Assembly: GCF_002909375.1 (NCBI RefSeq)
Contig: NZ_PPXD01000001.1
Location: 186,001-250,000, forward strand
Source: Cryobacterium zongtaii
Lineage (GTDB): Bacteria > Actinomycetota > Actinomycetes > Actinomycetales > Microbacteriaceae
Direction of reading: 5' to 3'
Length of the DNA: 64,000 nucleotides
Of the stretch, positions 1-8,685 are shown in pieces (position 1 is the stretch's first letter; each line of letters starts with the position of its first letter). Both the position numbers and the translations under genes were made by a program. The notes under the pieces were generated by a model. That model saw only the letters and a list, made by a program, of their open reading frames with translations. It ran no database searches and was not told where the DNA came from.

Positions 1-135
1 TTCTCGCCCAGCCGGTACCTCGACATCGTCACCCGCTTCGGTGTCGACTACGCCGCCTTCGTGCCGCTGGATGAGCCGGAGGGTGTGCCGTCGCCGACGG
101 TGCCGGAATTTTCTACAAGACGCACCGCGCCCTGA
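1..135 (+). CDS. C-terminal fragment of an unidentified protein
   Basis: The window opens inside a gene. Frame 1 reads 44 sense codons to a TGA at 133-135. The visible tail (RYLDIVTRFGVDYAAFVPL, then a Pro/Ser/Thr-rich end) carries no family motif that I recognise, so I assign no function. The G/C-rich third positions agree with a real gene. The start lies outside the window. Confidence 0.5.
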   Translation, partial: FSPSRYLDIVTRFGVDYAAFVPLDEPEGVPSPTVPEFSTRRTAP

Positions 136-190
136 TGGTTAGCGTGACAGTGTCCCGGAGTGGCCGGGACCAGGTATCCCGGGAGTAGAC

Positions 191-583
191 ATGGACGTGT
201 CATTCAACTGGCTGGCGGTCGCGCTGGCCGCACTCTCGTCGTTCGTGATCGGCGGGCTCTGGTACTCGGTGGTGTTCGCCCGCCCGTGGCAGCGCGCGGC
301 GGGCGTCACCGACGAACAGCTGAAGCACGGCACCGCGCGGGTCTTCATCGGTTCGGCGATCCTGGCGATCGTCATGGCGATCAGCTTGGCCGCGTTCATC
401 GGCTCGAACGGGCCGGGCTTCGGCACGTTCGCCGGATTCGCCACCGGCTCGACGTTCGTGGCCGCAGCCTTCGGCGTGAACTATCTGTTCGAACGGAGAA
501 GCCTCGTGCTGTTCGCGATCAACGGGTCGTACAACGTGGTGTCCTTCACCGTGATGGGCGCCATCATCGGTCTGCTGCAGTAA
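191..583 (+). CDS. DUF1761 family small membrane protein
   Basis: A 130-residue protein with about four hydrophobic segments (roughly residues 7-27, 54-75, 79-98, 104-128). The N-terminal stretch with GGLWYSVVFARPW after the first helix is typical of DUF1761 membrane proteins, whose function is unknown. The ATG follows GGGAG (181-185). It stands alone: the upstream gene ends 55 nt before it, and the next gene converges on it with only 3 nt between the stops. The family call rests on length, topology and the GLWY motif. Confidence 0.75.
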   Translation: MDVSFNWLAVALAALSSFVIGGLWYSVVFARPWQRAAGVTDEQLKHGTARVFIGSAILAIVMAISLAAFIGSNGPGFGTFAGFATGSTFVAAAFGVNYLFERRSLVLFAINGSYNVVSFTVMGAIIGLLQ

Positions 584-586
584 TGC

Positions 587-946
587 TCAGGCGCCGAGCT
601 CCTTGCGGCCGGAGAGCACACCGCTGACGGTGGCCACCACCGCGAAGACGCCGGCAACAATCGGCTGGCCCAGGTCCCACCAGGCCAACGCCGCGGCGCC
701 GAACACGAAGATCTCCACGATCGCCTTGCCGAACGGGTCGAGCCGGAACACGGCCTTGGGCGAGCGGAACAGCGCCCAGACCAGGATCGCGAAGGCCGGC
801 GCGAGGATGCCCACCAGGATGCCCGGCCACGGCAGCGGCCAGGCCAGGAACCCCCAGAGCGCCAGGCTCACGAAGGCGAACAGTTCAAGCACAAAACGCA
901 GGATGTCGTTGGCGCCGATGGTCGGGGTGGGGCGGGTGTCGTTCAC
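587..946 (-). CDS. YrdB/DUF2568 family membrane protein
   Basis: A 119-residue integral membrane protein with four predicted helices. The order ELFAF-LALWGF, then a W/P-rich loop, then RLDPFGKAIVEIFVFGAAAL matches the DUF2568 (YrdB) family. Function is unknown. The GTG start at 946 is chosen because a TAGGAT hexamer ends exactly 6 nt before it, the leaderless layout common in this window; no Shine-Dalgarno site is visible. It lies 21 nt downstream of purU on the same strand but appears to have its own promoter. Confidence 0.75.
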   Translation of the reverse strand: MNDTRPTPTIGANDILRFVLELFAFVSLALWGFLAWPLPWPGILVGILAPAFAILVWALFRSPKAVFRLDPFGKAIVEIFVFGAAALAWWDLGQPIVAGVFAVVATVSGVLSGRKELGA

Positions 947-952
947 CCGCCA

Positions 953-958
953 ATCCTA
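953..958 (-). promoter_or_regulatory. -10 element of the YrdB gene (leaderless)
   Basis: TAGGAT on the minus strand, then a 6-nt spacer and the GTG at 946. Confidence 0.55.
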
Positions 959-967
959 CCGACCGGG

Positions 968-1840
968 CTACTTGAAGATGATGGTGCGTGCTCCGTCGAG
1001 CAGCACCCGGTTCTCGGCGAACCACTTCACCGCCTGGGTGAGGGTGCGGCTCTCCTCGTCCTGACCGATCGCGACGAGCTCGGCGGGGGTGCGGGAGTGA
1101 TCCACGCGCACCACGTTCTGCTCGATGATCGGACCCTCGTCCAGGTCGCTGGTGACGAAGTGCGCCGTGGCGCCGATGAGCTTCACACCGCGGGCGTGGG
1201 CCTGCTTGTACGGGTTGGCCCCCTTGAAGCCGGGCAGGAACGAGTGGTGGATGTTGATCGCGCGGCCCTCGAGATACGCGCACAGCTCGGGGGAGAGGAT
1301 CTGCATATACCGGGCCAGCACCACCAGTTCGATGTCGTTCGCCTCGACGGCGTCGACCACGCGAGCCTCGAACGCGGCCTTGCTGGCCGCATCCGTGATC
1401 GGCAGCGATTCGAACGGCACGCCATAGAACCCGACCAGGTCGCGCAGGGTGCCGTGGTTGCTGAGCACCAGCGGCACCTCGACGGCCAGCTGGCCACCGC
1501 GCTGGCGGAAGAGCAGGTCGTTGACGCAGTGCCCGGCGGTGGAGGCCAGCACCAGGGTGCGCAGCGGCCGCCCGACAACGTCGATGACGGACGCCATGGC
1601 GTACCGCTCGATGATCGGCGCGAGCGCGGCCTGCAGTTCGTCGCGGTTCGCGGGGGACTCCACCTGCAGACGGATGAAGAACCGGCCGGTGTCGGCGCTG
1701 GAGAACTGCTGGCTCTCGGTGATGTTGCCACGGGCCTGAACGATCGCGCCGCTGACGGCGTGCACGATACCGGGCTGGTCGGGGCAGACGAGGGTGACGA
1801 CCAGGTGGTGGTGCACGGGAGCCGGAAGACTGGTGTTCAT
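968..1840 (-). CDS. purU: formyltetrahydrofolate deformylase
   Basis: Hydrolyses 10-formyl-THF to THF and formate, balancing one-carbon pools and supplying formate to purine synthesis; cytosolic. The 290 residues hold an N-terminal ACT domain (about 8-85, beginning LVVTLVCPDQPGIVHAVSG) and a C-terminal formyltransferase domain (about 95-290). That domain keeps the catalytic Asn-His-Asp set: NIHHSFLPGFKGANPY and then the downstream Asp in FVTSDLDEGPIIEQ. Length is normal for PurU. The ATG at 1840 is preceded by TAATCT at a 6-nt spacing. Other one-carbon genes (glyA, folD) lie about 10 kb away. Confidence 0.93.
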   Translation of the reverse strand: MNTSLPAPVHHHLVVTLVCPDQPGIVHAVSGAIVQARGNITESQQFSSADTGRFFIRLQVESPANRDELQAALAPIIERYAMASVIDVVGRPLRTLVLASTAGHCVNDLLFRQRGGQLAVEVPLVLSNHGTLRDLVGFYGVPFESLPITDAASKAAFEARVVDAVEANDIELVVLARYMQILSPELCAYLEGRAINIHHSFLPGFKGANPYKQAHARGVKLIGATAHFVTSDLDEGPIIEQNVVRVDHSRTPAELVAIGQDEESRTLTQAVKWFAENRVLLDGARTIIFK

Positions 1841-1846
1841 CGAACC

Positions 1847-1852
1847 AGATTA
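1847..1852 (-). promoter_or_regulatory. -10 element of purU (leaderless)
   Basis: TAATCT on the minus strand, 6 nt before the ATG of purU. Confidence 0.6.
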
Positions 1853-2075
1853 CCGGGACTGCCGGTGCACACCGGCATCAGCGGCCGGCCGGCCGGTTAC
1901 GCCGGGCGACCCTGTCGCTTGCGGGCTCACTCGGCTAAGCTAGTCCGTGGTCGGCGGAATCTCACCGGCCCCGGGCGCGCACGTCGGCGCGCACCGCTTG
2001 AAGAACCCCGCGCAGCCAGCCGTGACAGCCGCTGGCCTCGGGCAAGCGGCATCCTGTCTGTGAGCCACAGCACCC

Positions 2076-3347
2076 ATGTCATTCACCGCGCCCATCACGC
2101 TGCCATCGACCGGCGTTCCCGGTCCGAACGAAAAAGCCCCCACCGGACCGTTCCCCTGGATCGGCCTGATCGCCCTCTCCGCCGCTGTGTTCCTCTCGGT
2201 CACCTCGGAGATGCTGCCCACCGGCCTGCTGCCGGAAATGAGCAGCTCGCTGGGCGTGAGCCAGTCCCAGGTCGGGCTGCTCGTGTCCTGGTTCGCCTTC
2301 ACCGTCGTGATCACCAGCACACCGCTGGCGTTGCTGACCCGCCGGATGCCCAGGCACGGGCTGATCCTGATGGTCCTGGTCGTGTTCGCGCTGAGCAACG
2401 TGCTCACCGCGATCGCCCCCGACTACACCTTCGTGGTGATCTCCCGGGTGATCGGCGGGCTGGCGCACGGCCTGTTCTGGGGCGTGGTCGGCGCGTACTC
2501 CGCGCACCTCGTGCCCAGGGACCAGATCGCCCGCGCGGTTTCGATCACCATCGCCGGCGGCACACTGGCGTTCGTCTTCGGGGTGCCGCTGGGCACCTTC
2601 CTCGGCCACCTGCTCGGCTGGCGGCTCTCGTTCGTGGTGCTCGCCGGGCTGATGCTCGTGGGCGCCGTGGTGATCTGGAGGTTCCTGCCCAAGGTCGACC
2701 ACTACAACGCCAAGCCGGCACAGCCCGTGACGACGGCCACCGGCACGGTCACGCTGCCCGCGAAGCTGCCGCGGGATGCCACGATCGGCGCCGTCGCGCT
2801 GGTCTGCGTGATCACGGCGCTGACCATGATCGGGCACTACACCTTCTACACCTACATCGCCCCGTTCCTCAGCGACACCCTCGGCGTGGGCAGCGACGCC
2901 GTGGCACCCCTGCTCTTCGCCTACGGCATCGCCGGGGCGATCGGCCTGTTCATCAGCGGGGTGGTGTTCAGCAAGCGCCCGCAGCTGGGCCTGGTGCTCG
3001 GCCTGGCGGTCACCGCCGTCAGCGTGAGCGTGCTGGCACTGTCCACCGAGGTGCTGCCCGTGGCGATCATCGCGTTCCTGGTCTGGGGCCTGGCGTTCGG
3101 CTCATTCCCGCCGCTGCTGCAGACCCGGCTGCTGCACACCGCGTCGGTGCGCATCCGCGACACCGCCAGCGCCGTGTACACCACGGCGTTCAACATCGGC
3201 ATCGGCCTGGGCGCGTTCGTGGGAGCGTTCCTGCTGGACCGGGTGGGGCTCGGCACGGTGCCGTTCGTGTACGTGGCCATCATCCTGCTGTCCCTGGCCC
3301 TGGTGCTGTTCAGCGACATCGTCATCCGCCGACGCCGCGCCGTCTGA
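2076..3347 (+). CDS. MFS transporter, DHA1-type drug/sugar exporter
   Basis: A 423-residue major facilitator with about 12 hydrophobic segments after a 30-residue soluble N-terminus. The first half has EMLPTGLLPEMSSSLGVS and the motif-A-like loop LALLTRRMPRHGLIL, then RVIGGLAHGLFWGVVGAYSA. These are hallmarks of the DHA1 subgroup that includes arabinose-efflux and chloramphenicol-resistance permeases. The substrate cannot be read from sequence. No Shine-Dalgarno site or close TANNNT hexamer precedes the ATG, so the start is the first in-frame one before the conserved core. It is divergent from purU across a 235-nt gap. Confidence 0.82.
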   Translation: MSFTAPITLPSTGVPGPNEKAPTGPFPWIGLIALSAAVFLSVTSEMLPTGLLPEMSSSLGVSQSQVGLLVSWFAFTVVITSTPLALLTRRMPRHGLILMVLVVFALSNVLTAIAPDYTFVVISRVIGGLAHGLFWGVVGAYSAHLVPRDQIARAVSITIAGGTLAFVFGVPLGTFLGHLLGWRLSFVVLAGLMLVGAVVIWRFLPKVDHYNAKPAQPVTTATGTVTLPAKLPRDATIGAVALVCVITALTMIGHYTFYTYIAPFLSDTLGVGSDAVAPLLFAYGIAGAIGLFISGVVFSKRPQLGLVLGLAVTAVSVSVLALSTEVLPVAIIAFLVWGLAFGSFPPLLQTRLLHTASVRIRDTASAVYTTAFNIGIGLGAFVGAFLLDRVGLGTVPFVYVAIILLSLALVLFSDIVIRRRRAV

Positions 3348-3353
3348 GCCCAG

Positions 3354-3428
3354 CCGCAACTGGTGCCGAAACGGACAAGTGCGCCCGGCGTACCGGGTGC
3401 ACTTGTCCGCACGGGCAACAGTTGGCGG
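3354..3428. repeat. Nested intergenic palindrome between convergent genes
   Basis: The inner hairpin has arms CGGACAAGTGC (3372-3382) and GCACTTGTCCG (3399-3409), continuing as CCCGG/CCGGG around a CGTA loop. An outer, imperfect stem pairs CCGCAACTG (from 3354) with CAGTTG-CGG (to 3428). It lies between the stops of the MFS gene and ansP and may terminate both. There is no T-run. Confidence 0.6.
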
Positions 3429-3439
3429 GGCAGACCGGC

Positions 3440-4987
3440 CTAGCGTTTGGCGGTGGGCAGCGGCGGCCGAGCTGCCGCGATCTCGAGGATCCGGCCACGG
3501 CAGGCGAACCAGCCCAGGATCAGCGCCGGGATGATCAGGCCGAGCGAGCTGATGGTGAGGGTGCCGACCGGCCAGTCGAACGCCATCAGCACGAGCACCG
3601 TCGCGAGGAAGGCCAGCGTGAGGTACCCGGTGAACGGGGCTCCGGGCATCCGGAACGCCGGCCGGGTGAGGATGCCCGCCTTCGCCCACGCCTGCAACCG
3701 CAGCTGGCAGAGCACGATCATGCCCCAGGCGCTGATGATGCCGATCGCGGCCATGTTCAGCACGATCTCGAACGCCTCGTCGGGAACAAGCGCGTTCAGG
3801 GCCACGCCGAGCAGGGTGACGACACCGGTGAGCAGGATGCCGCCGAACGGCACCCCATTGCGGCTCACCTTGTCGGCGAACCGGGGGGCCGACCCGGCCA
3901 GGGACATCGACCGGAGGATGCGTCCGGTGGAATACAGGCCGGCATTCAGCGAGGACAGCGCTGCGGTGAGGACAACGAGGTTCATGATCACGTCGACGCC
4001 CTCGACACCGATCGAACCGAAGAACGTTACGAAGGGGCTCACGCCGGCCTCGTATGCCGTGTACGGCAACAACAGCGAGAGCAACAGGACCGACCCGACG
4101 TAGAAGACCGCGATGCGCACGATCACCGTGTTGATGGCCTTGGGCATCACCTTCTCCGGGTTCTCGGTCTCGCCGGCGGCCGTGCCGATCAGTTCGATCG
4201 AGGCGTAGGCGAAGACCACGCCCTGCACCACGAGCACCGACGCGAGCAGGCCGTTGGGCAGCCAGCCGCCGTTGTCGGCGATCAGGGAGAAGCCCACCGT
4301 CGCGCCCTCCACCGGGGTGCCGAAGATGACCATCCAGGTGCCCACGATCAGGAACACCACGATGGCGACGACCTTGATCAGGGCGAACCAGAACTCCAGC
4401 TCACCGAACACCTTCACCGAGAGCAGGTTGAGGCCCAGCACCACGGCGAGGGCCAGCAGCGCGAACAGCCACTGCGGCACGTCGCCGAACGGGGCCCAGT
4501 ACTTGCCGAAGAAGTTCATGTACAGCGCCACCGCGGTCACGTCCACAATCGCGGTCATCACCCAGTTCAGCCAGTACAGCCAGCCGGTCACGAACGCGGT
4601 CTTCTCCCCGAAGAACTCCCGCGCATACGACACGAAGGAGCCGGAGGTCGGCCGGTGCAGCACCAGCTCGCCGAGCGCCCGCAGGATCAGGAACGCAAAA
4701 AAGCCGCAGATCGCGTACACGAACACCAGGGCGGGACCGGCGATGGCCAGCCGGCCGCCCGCGCCGAGGAACAGGCCGGTGCCGATGGCGCCACCGATCG
4801 CGATCATCTGCACGTGCCTGGCCTTGAGGCCCTTGTGCAGGCCCTGGTCCTCGTGCACGCTCAGGGCGTCATCGATGTGCTCGAGCGGGGTTTCCTCGTG
4901 GCCGGAGCGGTGCGGGGTGGCGCTGGTGCGTGCGGGCGAGTTCTCGGGGCGGTCTGGCCCTGTGGTGCGAGTGGTCACGTGGAGCAT
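3440..4987 (-). CDS. ansP: L-asparagine permease-type APC transporter
   Basis: Amino-acid:proton symporter of the APC superfamily with 12 predicted helices. The core tracks my memory of E. coli AnsP closely: [18 protein letters not shown] in TM1, [20 protein letters not shown], the long [20 protein letters not shown] segment, [16 protein letters not shown] and [18 protein letters not shown]. The ATG at 4987 gives 515 residues with a soluble tail before TM1. An in-frame GTG at 5029 would add 14 residues. Neither start has a good ribosome site. Asparagine specificity is inferred from similarity. Confidence 0.8.
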   Translation of the reverse strand: MLHVTTRTTGPDRPENSPARTSATPHRSGHEETPLEHIDDALSVHEDQGLHKGLKARHVQMIAIGGAIGTGLFLGAGGRLAIAGPALVFVYAICGFFAFLILRALGELVLHRPTSGSFVSYAREFFGEKTAFVTGWLYWLNWVMTAIVDVTAVALYMNFFGKYWAPFGDVPQWLFALLALAVVLGLNLLSVKVFGELEFWFALIKVVAIVVFLIVGTWMVIFGTPVEGATVGFSLIADNGGWLPNGLLASVLVVQGVVFAYASIELIGTAAGETENPEKVMPKAINTVIVRIAVFYVGSVLLLSLLLPYTAYEAGVSPFVTFFGSIGVEGVDVIMNLVVLTAALSSLNAGLYSTGRILRSMSLAGSAPRFADKVSRNGVPFGGILLTGVVTLLGVALNALVPDEAFEIVLNMAAIGIISAWGMIVLCQLRLQAWAKAGILTRPAFRMPGAPFTGYLTLAFLATVLVLMAFDWPVGTLTISSLGLIIPALILGWFACRGRILEIAAARPPLPTAKR

Positions 4988-5055
4988 CCGATCTGGGGTT
5001 TGCGGCAACACTAGTCGACGGATGCTCACCGGTCAGGGTCGAAAGACCCCTCCTG

Positions 5056-5061
5056 TAGACT
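5056..5061 (+). promoter_or_regulatory. -10 element of the mrp operon
   Basis: TAGACT. The predicted transcript starts near 5068, giving a leader of about 50 nt that contains two copies of CGACACTCT (5068-5076 and 5088-5096) exactly 20 nt apart, then GGGAGG before the mrpA ATG. Confidence 0.45.
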
Positions 5062-5119
5062 GGGCAGCGACACTCTGACCGTAGAGACGACACTCTTTTA
5101 CAGAGAGCCGGGAGGCCCC

Positions 5120-8100
5120 ATGGCGACAATCCTCCTGGTCTTCCTGCTCGTTTCCGTTCTCACTCCCACGCTCACCCGCCTGATCGGGTTGCGCGTTTTT
5201 TATGTCGTGGCCATCCTGCCCACTGTGGCGTTCGGCTACACCCTCACCCAGACGGGCGTGATCACCGCCGGCGGCGCCGTCACCCAGAGCCTGCCGTGGA
5301 TCCCGCAGCTGGGCATCAGTCTGTCCTTCCGGGTGGATGCACTCGCCTGGCTGCTGGCCCTCGTCGTCACCGGTGTCGGTGCGCTGGTGCTCATCTACTG
5401 CGCTCGCTACTTCGACGCCGACGAGCCCAGTCTGGGCCGGTTCGCCGCGCTGCTGCTCGCCTTCGCCGGAACCATGTACGGTCTGGTCACCGCTGACGAC
5501 ATCCTGGTGATGTTCATGTTCTGGGAGATCACCAGCGTGCTTTCCTACCTGCTGATCGGGCACTACACGACCAAACGGGAGAGCCGCGGTGCCGCCCTAC
5601 AGGCCCTGCTGGTGACCACCTTCGGCGGCCTGGTGATGCTCATCGGCGTTGTGATGATCTCCGTCGACGCCGGCACCACCTCGCTGGCCGCGATCGTCGC
5701 CGAACCCAGGGGGAGCCCGATCGCGATCTGGGCGGTGCTGCTGATCCTGGTCGGTGCGCTGTCGAAGTCGGCTCTGATCCCGTTCCACTTCTGGCTTCCC
5801 GCCGCGATGGCCGCGCCCACCCCGGTGAGCGCCTACCTGCACGCCGCCGCGATGGTTAAGGCCGGCATCTACCTCACCGCCCGGTTCGCGCCCGGCTACG
5901 CGGACTCGCCGGGCTGGTTGCCGGTGCTGGTCACCATCGGCATCTGGACCATGCTCGTCGGCGCCTGGCGGTCGCTGCGCCAACACGACATCAAGCTGAT
6001 GCTCGCCTACGGCACCGTCAGCCAGCTCGGCTTCCTCATGGTCGTCGTCGGCTTCGGCACCCGCGACGCTGCCCTCGCCGGGGCGGCGCTGCTGCTCGCC
6101 CACGCGTTGTACAAGGCCACCCTGTTCCTCGTGGTCGGCATCATCGACCACCGCGCCGGTACCCGCGACTGGCGCAAGCTCTCGGGGATCGGCCGCCGCG
6201 AACCGGCGCTCGCCGCCATCGCCCTCATCGCCGTCGCGTCGATGGCCGGCCTTCCGCCGCTCCTGGGTTTCGTCGCCAAGGAGTCGGTGTTCACCGCGTT
6301 CCTCGAGGCCGGCCTGGCCGGCGACGGCTGGGGCTGGATCGCCCTGGCCGGTACCGCGCTCGGTTCGGTGCTCACCGTCGCCTACAGCGCCAAGTTCTTC
6401 TGGGGCGCGTTCGGCACCCGCCCGGTGATCAGCGACACCCCCCTGCACGCCAGTCGGTGGGACTTCGCTCTGGCCCCCGGCATCCTCTCGGTCGCCACCG
6501 TGCTGCTGGGCCCATTCGTGATGCTGCTCGACCCGATGCTGGCCGCGTACGCCGACACCGTGCCCGGCGGCGGCGATTACCACCTGGCGCTCTGGCACGG
6601 GTTCGAACCGGCCCTGTTGCTCAGCACGATCGTGGTGCTGCTGGGCCTGGTCATTTTCGCCCAGCGCAAGAGGGTGGCCCGCTGGCAGGCCGCCGTGCCC
6701 GCCTGGGTGGACGCCGGCCACGGCTATGGCCACACCGTGCGATTCATCGACAGGATCGCCGCCCGGACCACCCACCTCGCCCAGCGAGGCGGTCTGCCGC
6801 AGTACCTGTCCACCATCCTCGTGGTGTTCGTGCTCGCGCTGGGCGCGGCGTCCTTCGTCAACCGCACCTGGCCCGACGCCATCGTGCTCTGGGACTACCC
6901 GGGGCAGGTGATCATCGGCCTGGTCATGATCATCGCCACCGTGATGGCCGCCAGGGTCGGGCAGCGGATGACCGCGGTGCTGCTGGCCGGCGTCACCGGC
7001 TACGGCCTGGTCGCCCTGTTCGCCTTCCACGGCGCCCCCGACCTGGCGCTCACCCAGGCGCTCGTCGAATCGATCACCCTCGTGGTCTTCGTGCTCGTGC
7101 TCCGCCGGCTGCCCAGCCGCATCGCCGAGCACAACCGCCCGATGCACCGTCGCCGGCGGGCGATCATCGGCGCCCTCGTTGGCATCGTGATGGGCACCAT
7201 CGCGGTCATCTCTCTCGGCGCCCGCCAGGCGCAGAGCATCGCCGCGGAACTGCCCAGGCTGGCCGTCGAAGAGGGCCACGGCAACAACATCGTCAACGTG
7301 ATGCTCGTCGACATCCGGGCCTGGGACACCATGGGCGAGATCTCAGTGCTCATCGTGGTGGCCACCGGCGTCGCCAGCCTGCTGTTCGTGTCCGGTCGCA
7401 GCACAGAAATGCCCAGGCTCCGCGAGTCCCGCAAACGCCGCGAGCCGAAGAACCGCCGCCGCGTCGTGGCCGACCCGCACGCCAGCTCCGCCGGCCACGC
7501 CGTGACCCGCCAGTCCTGGCTGCTCGGCGGTCGCACCCAGTCGGCCGAGAACCGGTCGATCATCATCGAGGTGCTGGTGCGGCTGCTGTTCCACCCGGCC
7601 ATCATCGTGTCGATCTACCTGCTCTTCGCCGGCCACAACCTGCCCGGCGGCGGCTTCGCCGGCGGCCTGCTGGCGGGCTTGGCCCTGGTGGCCAGGTACC
7701 TGGCCGGCGGCCGGTACGAATTGGGCGAAGCCGCCCCGATCGACCCGGGCAAAATCCTGGGACTCGGCGTGGTGCTCGCCGTCGGCACGGCCGTGGGATC
7801 GCTGTTCGTCACCGGGATCCCGCTGGAGTCGGCGTACTTCGAGGCGGACCTGCCGGTGCTCGGCCACCTCTCCTTCGGCACCTCCAGCATCTTCGACATC
7901 GGCGTGTACCTCGTGGTCATCGGCCTGGTCCTCGACATCCTCCGCAGCCTCGGCAGCGAGATCGACCGGCAGAGCGAACTCGACGAACCCGGCGACGACG
8001 GAGAAGACCACTCCACCGTGCCGCCGATCGGCAACGCCTCCAGCGACGCCGGCGACGCTCTCGGCTTCGACGCGTCGTCGGAGTGGACCCCCGCCGAGGC

Positions 8101-8188
8101 GCCCGCGCCCGGCACCGGACCTGACACGGCCCCGATCACTCAGCCGGCCGGCGAGAGCCGTAACGCACCGGAAGGAGACCCGCGATGA
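5120..8188 (+). CDS. mrpA: Na+/H+ antiporter subunit A (MrpA with fused MrpB domain)
   Basis: Largest membrane subunit of the Mrp-type secondary Na+(K+)/H+ antiporter, related to NuoL of complex I. Of 1022 residues, about 1-450 form the proton-antiporter core. W135-E136 sit in MFMFWEITSVLSYLLIGHY, where the family has its conserved TM5 glutamate, and HAAAMVKAGIYL follows. A DUF4040-like part lies at about 600-690, and an MnhB domain at about 812-955 (LLFAGHNLPGGGFAGGL). No separate mrpB follows, so the fused domain takes its place. The C-terminus is an acidic tail of roughly 65 residues. GGGAGG precedes the ATG; the stop overlaps mrpC. Confidence 0.95.
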   Translation: MATILLVFLLVSVLTPTLTRLIGLRVFYVVAILPTVAFGYTLTQTGVITAGGAVTQSLPWIPQLGISLSFRVDALAWLLALVVTGVGALVLIYCARYFDADEPSLGRFAALLLAFAGTMYGLVTADDILVMFMFWEITSVLSYLLIGHYTTKRESRGAALQALLVTTFGGLVMLIGVVMISVDAGTTSLAAIVAEPRGSPIAIWAVLLILVGALSKSALIPFHFWLPAAMAAPTPVSAYLHAAAMVKAGIYLTARFAPGYADSPGWLPVLVTIGIWTMLVGAWRSLRQHDIKLMLAYGTVSQLGFLMVVVGFGTRDAALAGAALLLAHALYKATLFLVVGIIDHRAGTRDWRKLSGIGRREPALAAIALIAVASMAGLPPLLGFVAKESVFTAFLEAGLAGDGWGWIALAGTALGSVLTVAYSAKFFWGAFGTRPVISDTPLHASRWDFALAPGILSVATVLLGPFVMLLDPMLAAYADTVPGGGDYHLALWHGFEPALLLSTIVVLLGLVIFAQRKRVARWQAAVPAWVDAGHGYGHTVRFIDRIAARTTHLAQRGGLPQYLSTILVVFVLALGAASFVNRTWPDAIVLWDYPGQVIIGLVMIIATVMAARVGQRMTAVLLAGVTGYGLVALFAFHGAPDLALTQALVESITLVVFVLVLRRLPSRIAEHNRPMHRRRRAIIGALVGIVMGTIAVISLGARQAQSIAAELPRLAVEEGHGNNIVNVMLVDIRAWDTMGEISVLIVVATGVASLLFVSGRSTEMPRLRESRKRREPKNRRRVVADPHASSAGHAVTRQSWLLGGRTQSAENRSIIIEVLVRLLFHPAIIVSIYLLFAGHNLPGGGFAGGLLAGLALVARYLAGGRYELGEAAPIDPGKILGLGVVLAVGTAVGSLFVTGIPLESAYFEADLPVLGHLSFGTSSIFDIGVYLVVIGLVLDILRSLGSEIDRQSELDEPGDDGEDHSTVPPIGNASSDAGDALGFDASSEWTPAEAPAPGTGPDTAPITQPAGESRNAPEGDPR

Positions 8189-8685
8189 GCGCCTCCCTGA
8201 CCCTGGTGATCGTCATGGCGGTGATGTACGCCGCGGGCATCTACATCATGCTCGAGCGCAGCCTCACCCGGGTGCTGATCGGGTTCCTGCTCGTGGGCAA
8301 CGCCACCAACCTGCTCATCTTCATCATGAGCGGCCGGCCCGGCAGCTCACCGATCGTCACCGGCACGTCCCTGGACGACACCATGGCAGACCCGGTGCCG
8401 CAGGTGCTGATGCTCACCGCGATCGTGATCAACTTCGGCATCACCGCACTGCTGCTCGCGTTGATCTACCGGTCCTGGTGGCTGGCCCAGCTCGGGGACG
8501 AGGGCGACACCCTCACCGACGAGCACGCCGCGGAGACCTCCGGGGATTCCGAGGTCACCTTCCGCTCCTCCACCGACGACGAGGCCGCCGTGCAGGCGTC
8601 GCTCGACGCCAGCGAGGACGGCAGCGACGACGACAGCAGCGGAGCCGACAACACCGGCAACAGCGACCGGGAGGCCGGCACCTGA
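8185..8685 (+). CDS. mrpC: Na+/H+ antiporter subunit C
   Basis: NuoK-like subunit with three membrane helices in the first ~100 residues (GIYIMLERSLTRVLIGFLLVG, then QVLMLTAIVINFGITALLLAL). The family is usually about 110-115 residues. This one is 166, because a very acidic, Ser/Asp-rich tail of about 55 residues follows the last helix. It starts with ATGA overlapping the mrpA stop, with AAGGAG just upstream, so it is probably translationally coupled. Its stop shares one base with the mrpD start. Confidence 0.93.
   Translation: MSASLTLVIVMAVMYAAGIYIMLERSLTRVLIGFLLVGNATNLLIFIMSGRPGSSPIVTGTSLDDTMADPVPQVLMLTAIVINFGITALLLALIYRSWWLAQLGDEGDTLTDEHAAETSGDSEVTFRSSTDDEAAVQASLDASEDGSDDDSSGADNTGNSDREAGT

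Noticed and set aside
1097..5014. A 1305-codon open frame on the plus strand
   Set aside because: It runs antisense to purU and ansP and out of frame with the MFS gene. Its composition (Arg, Gly, His, Ala, Asp runs) is that of a GC-rich shadow frame, and it has no domain.
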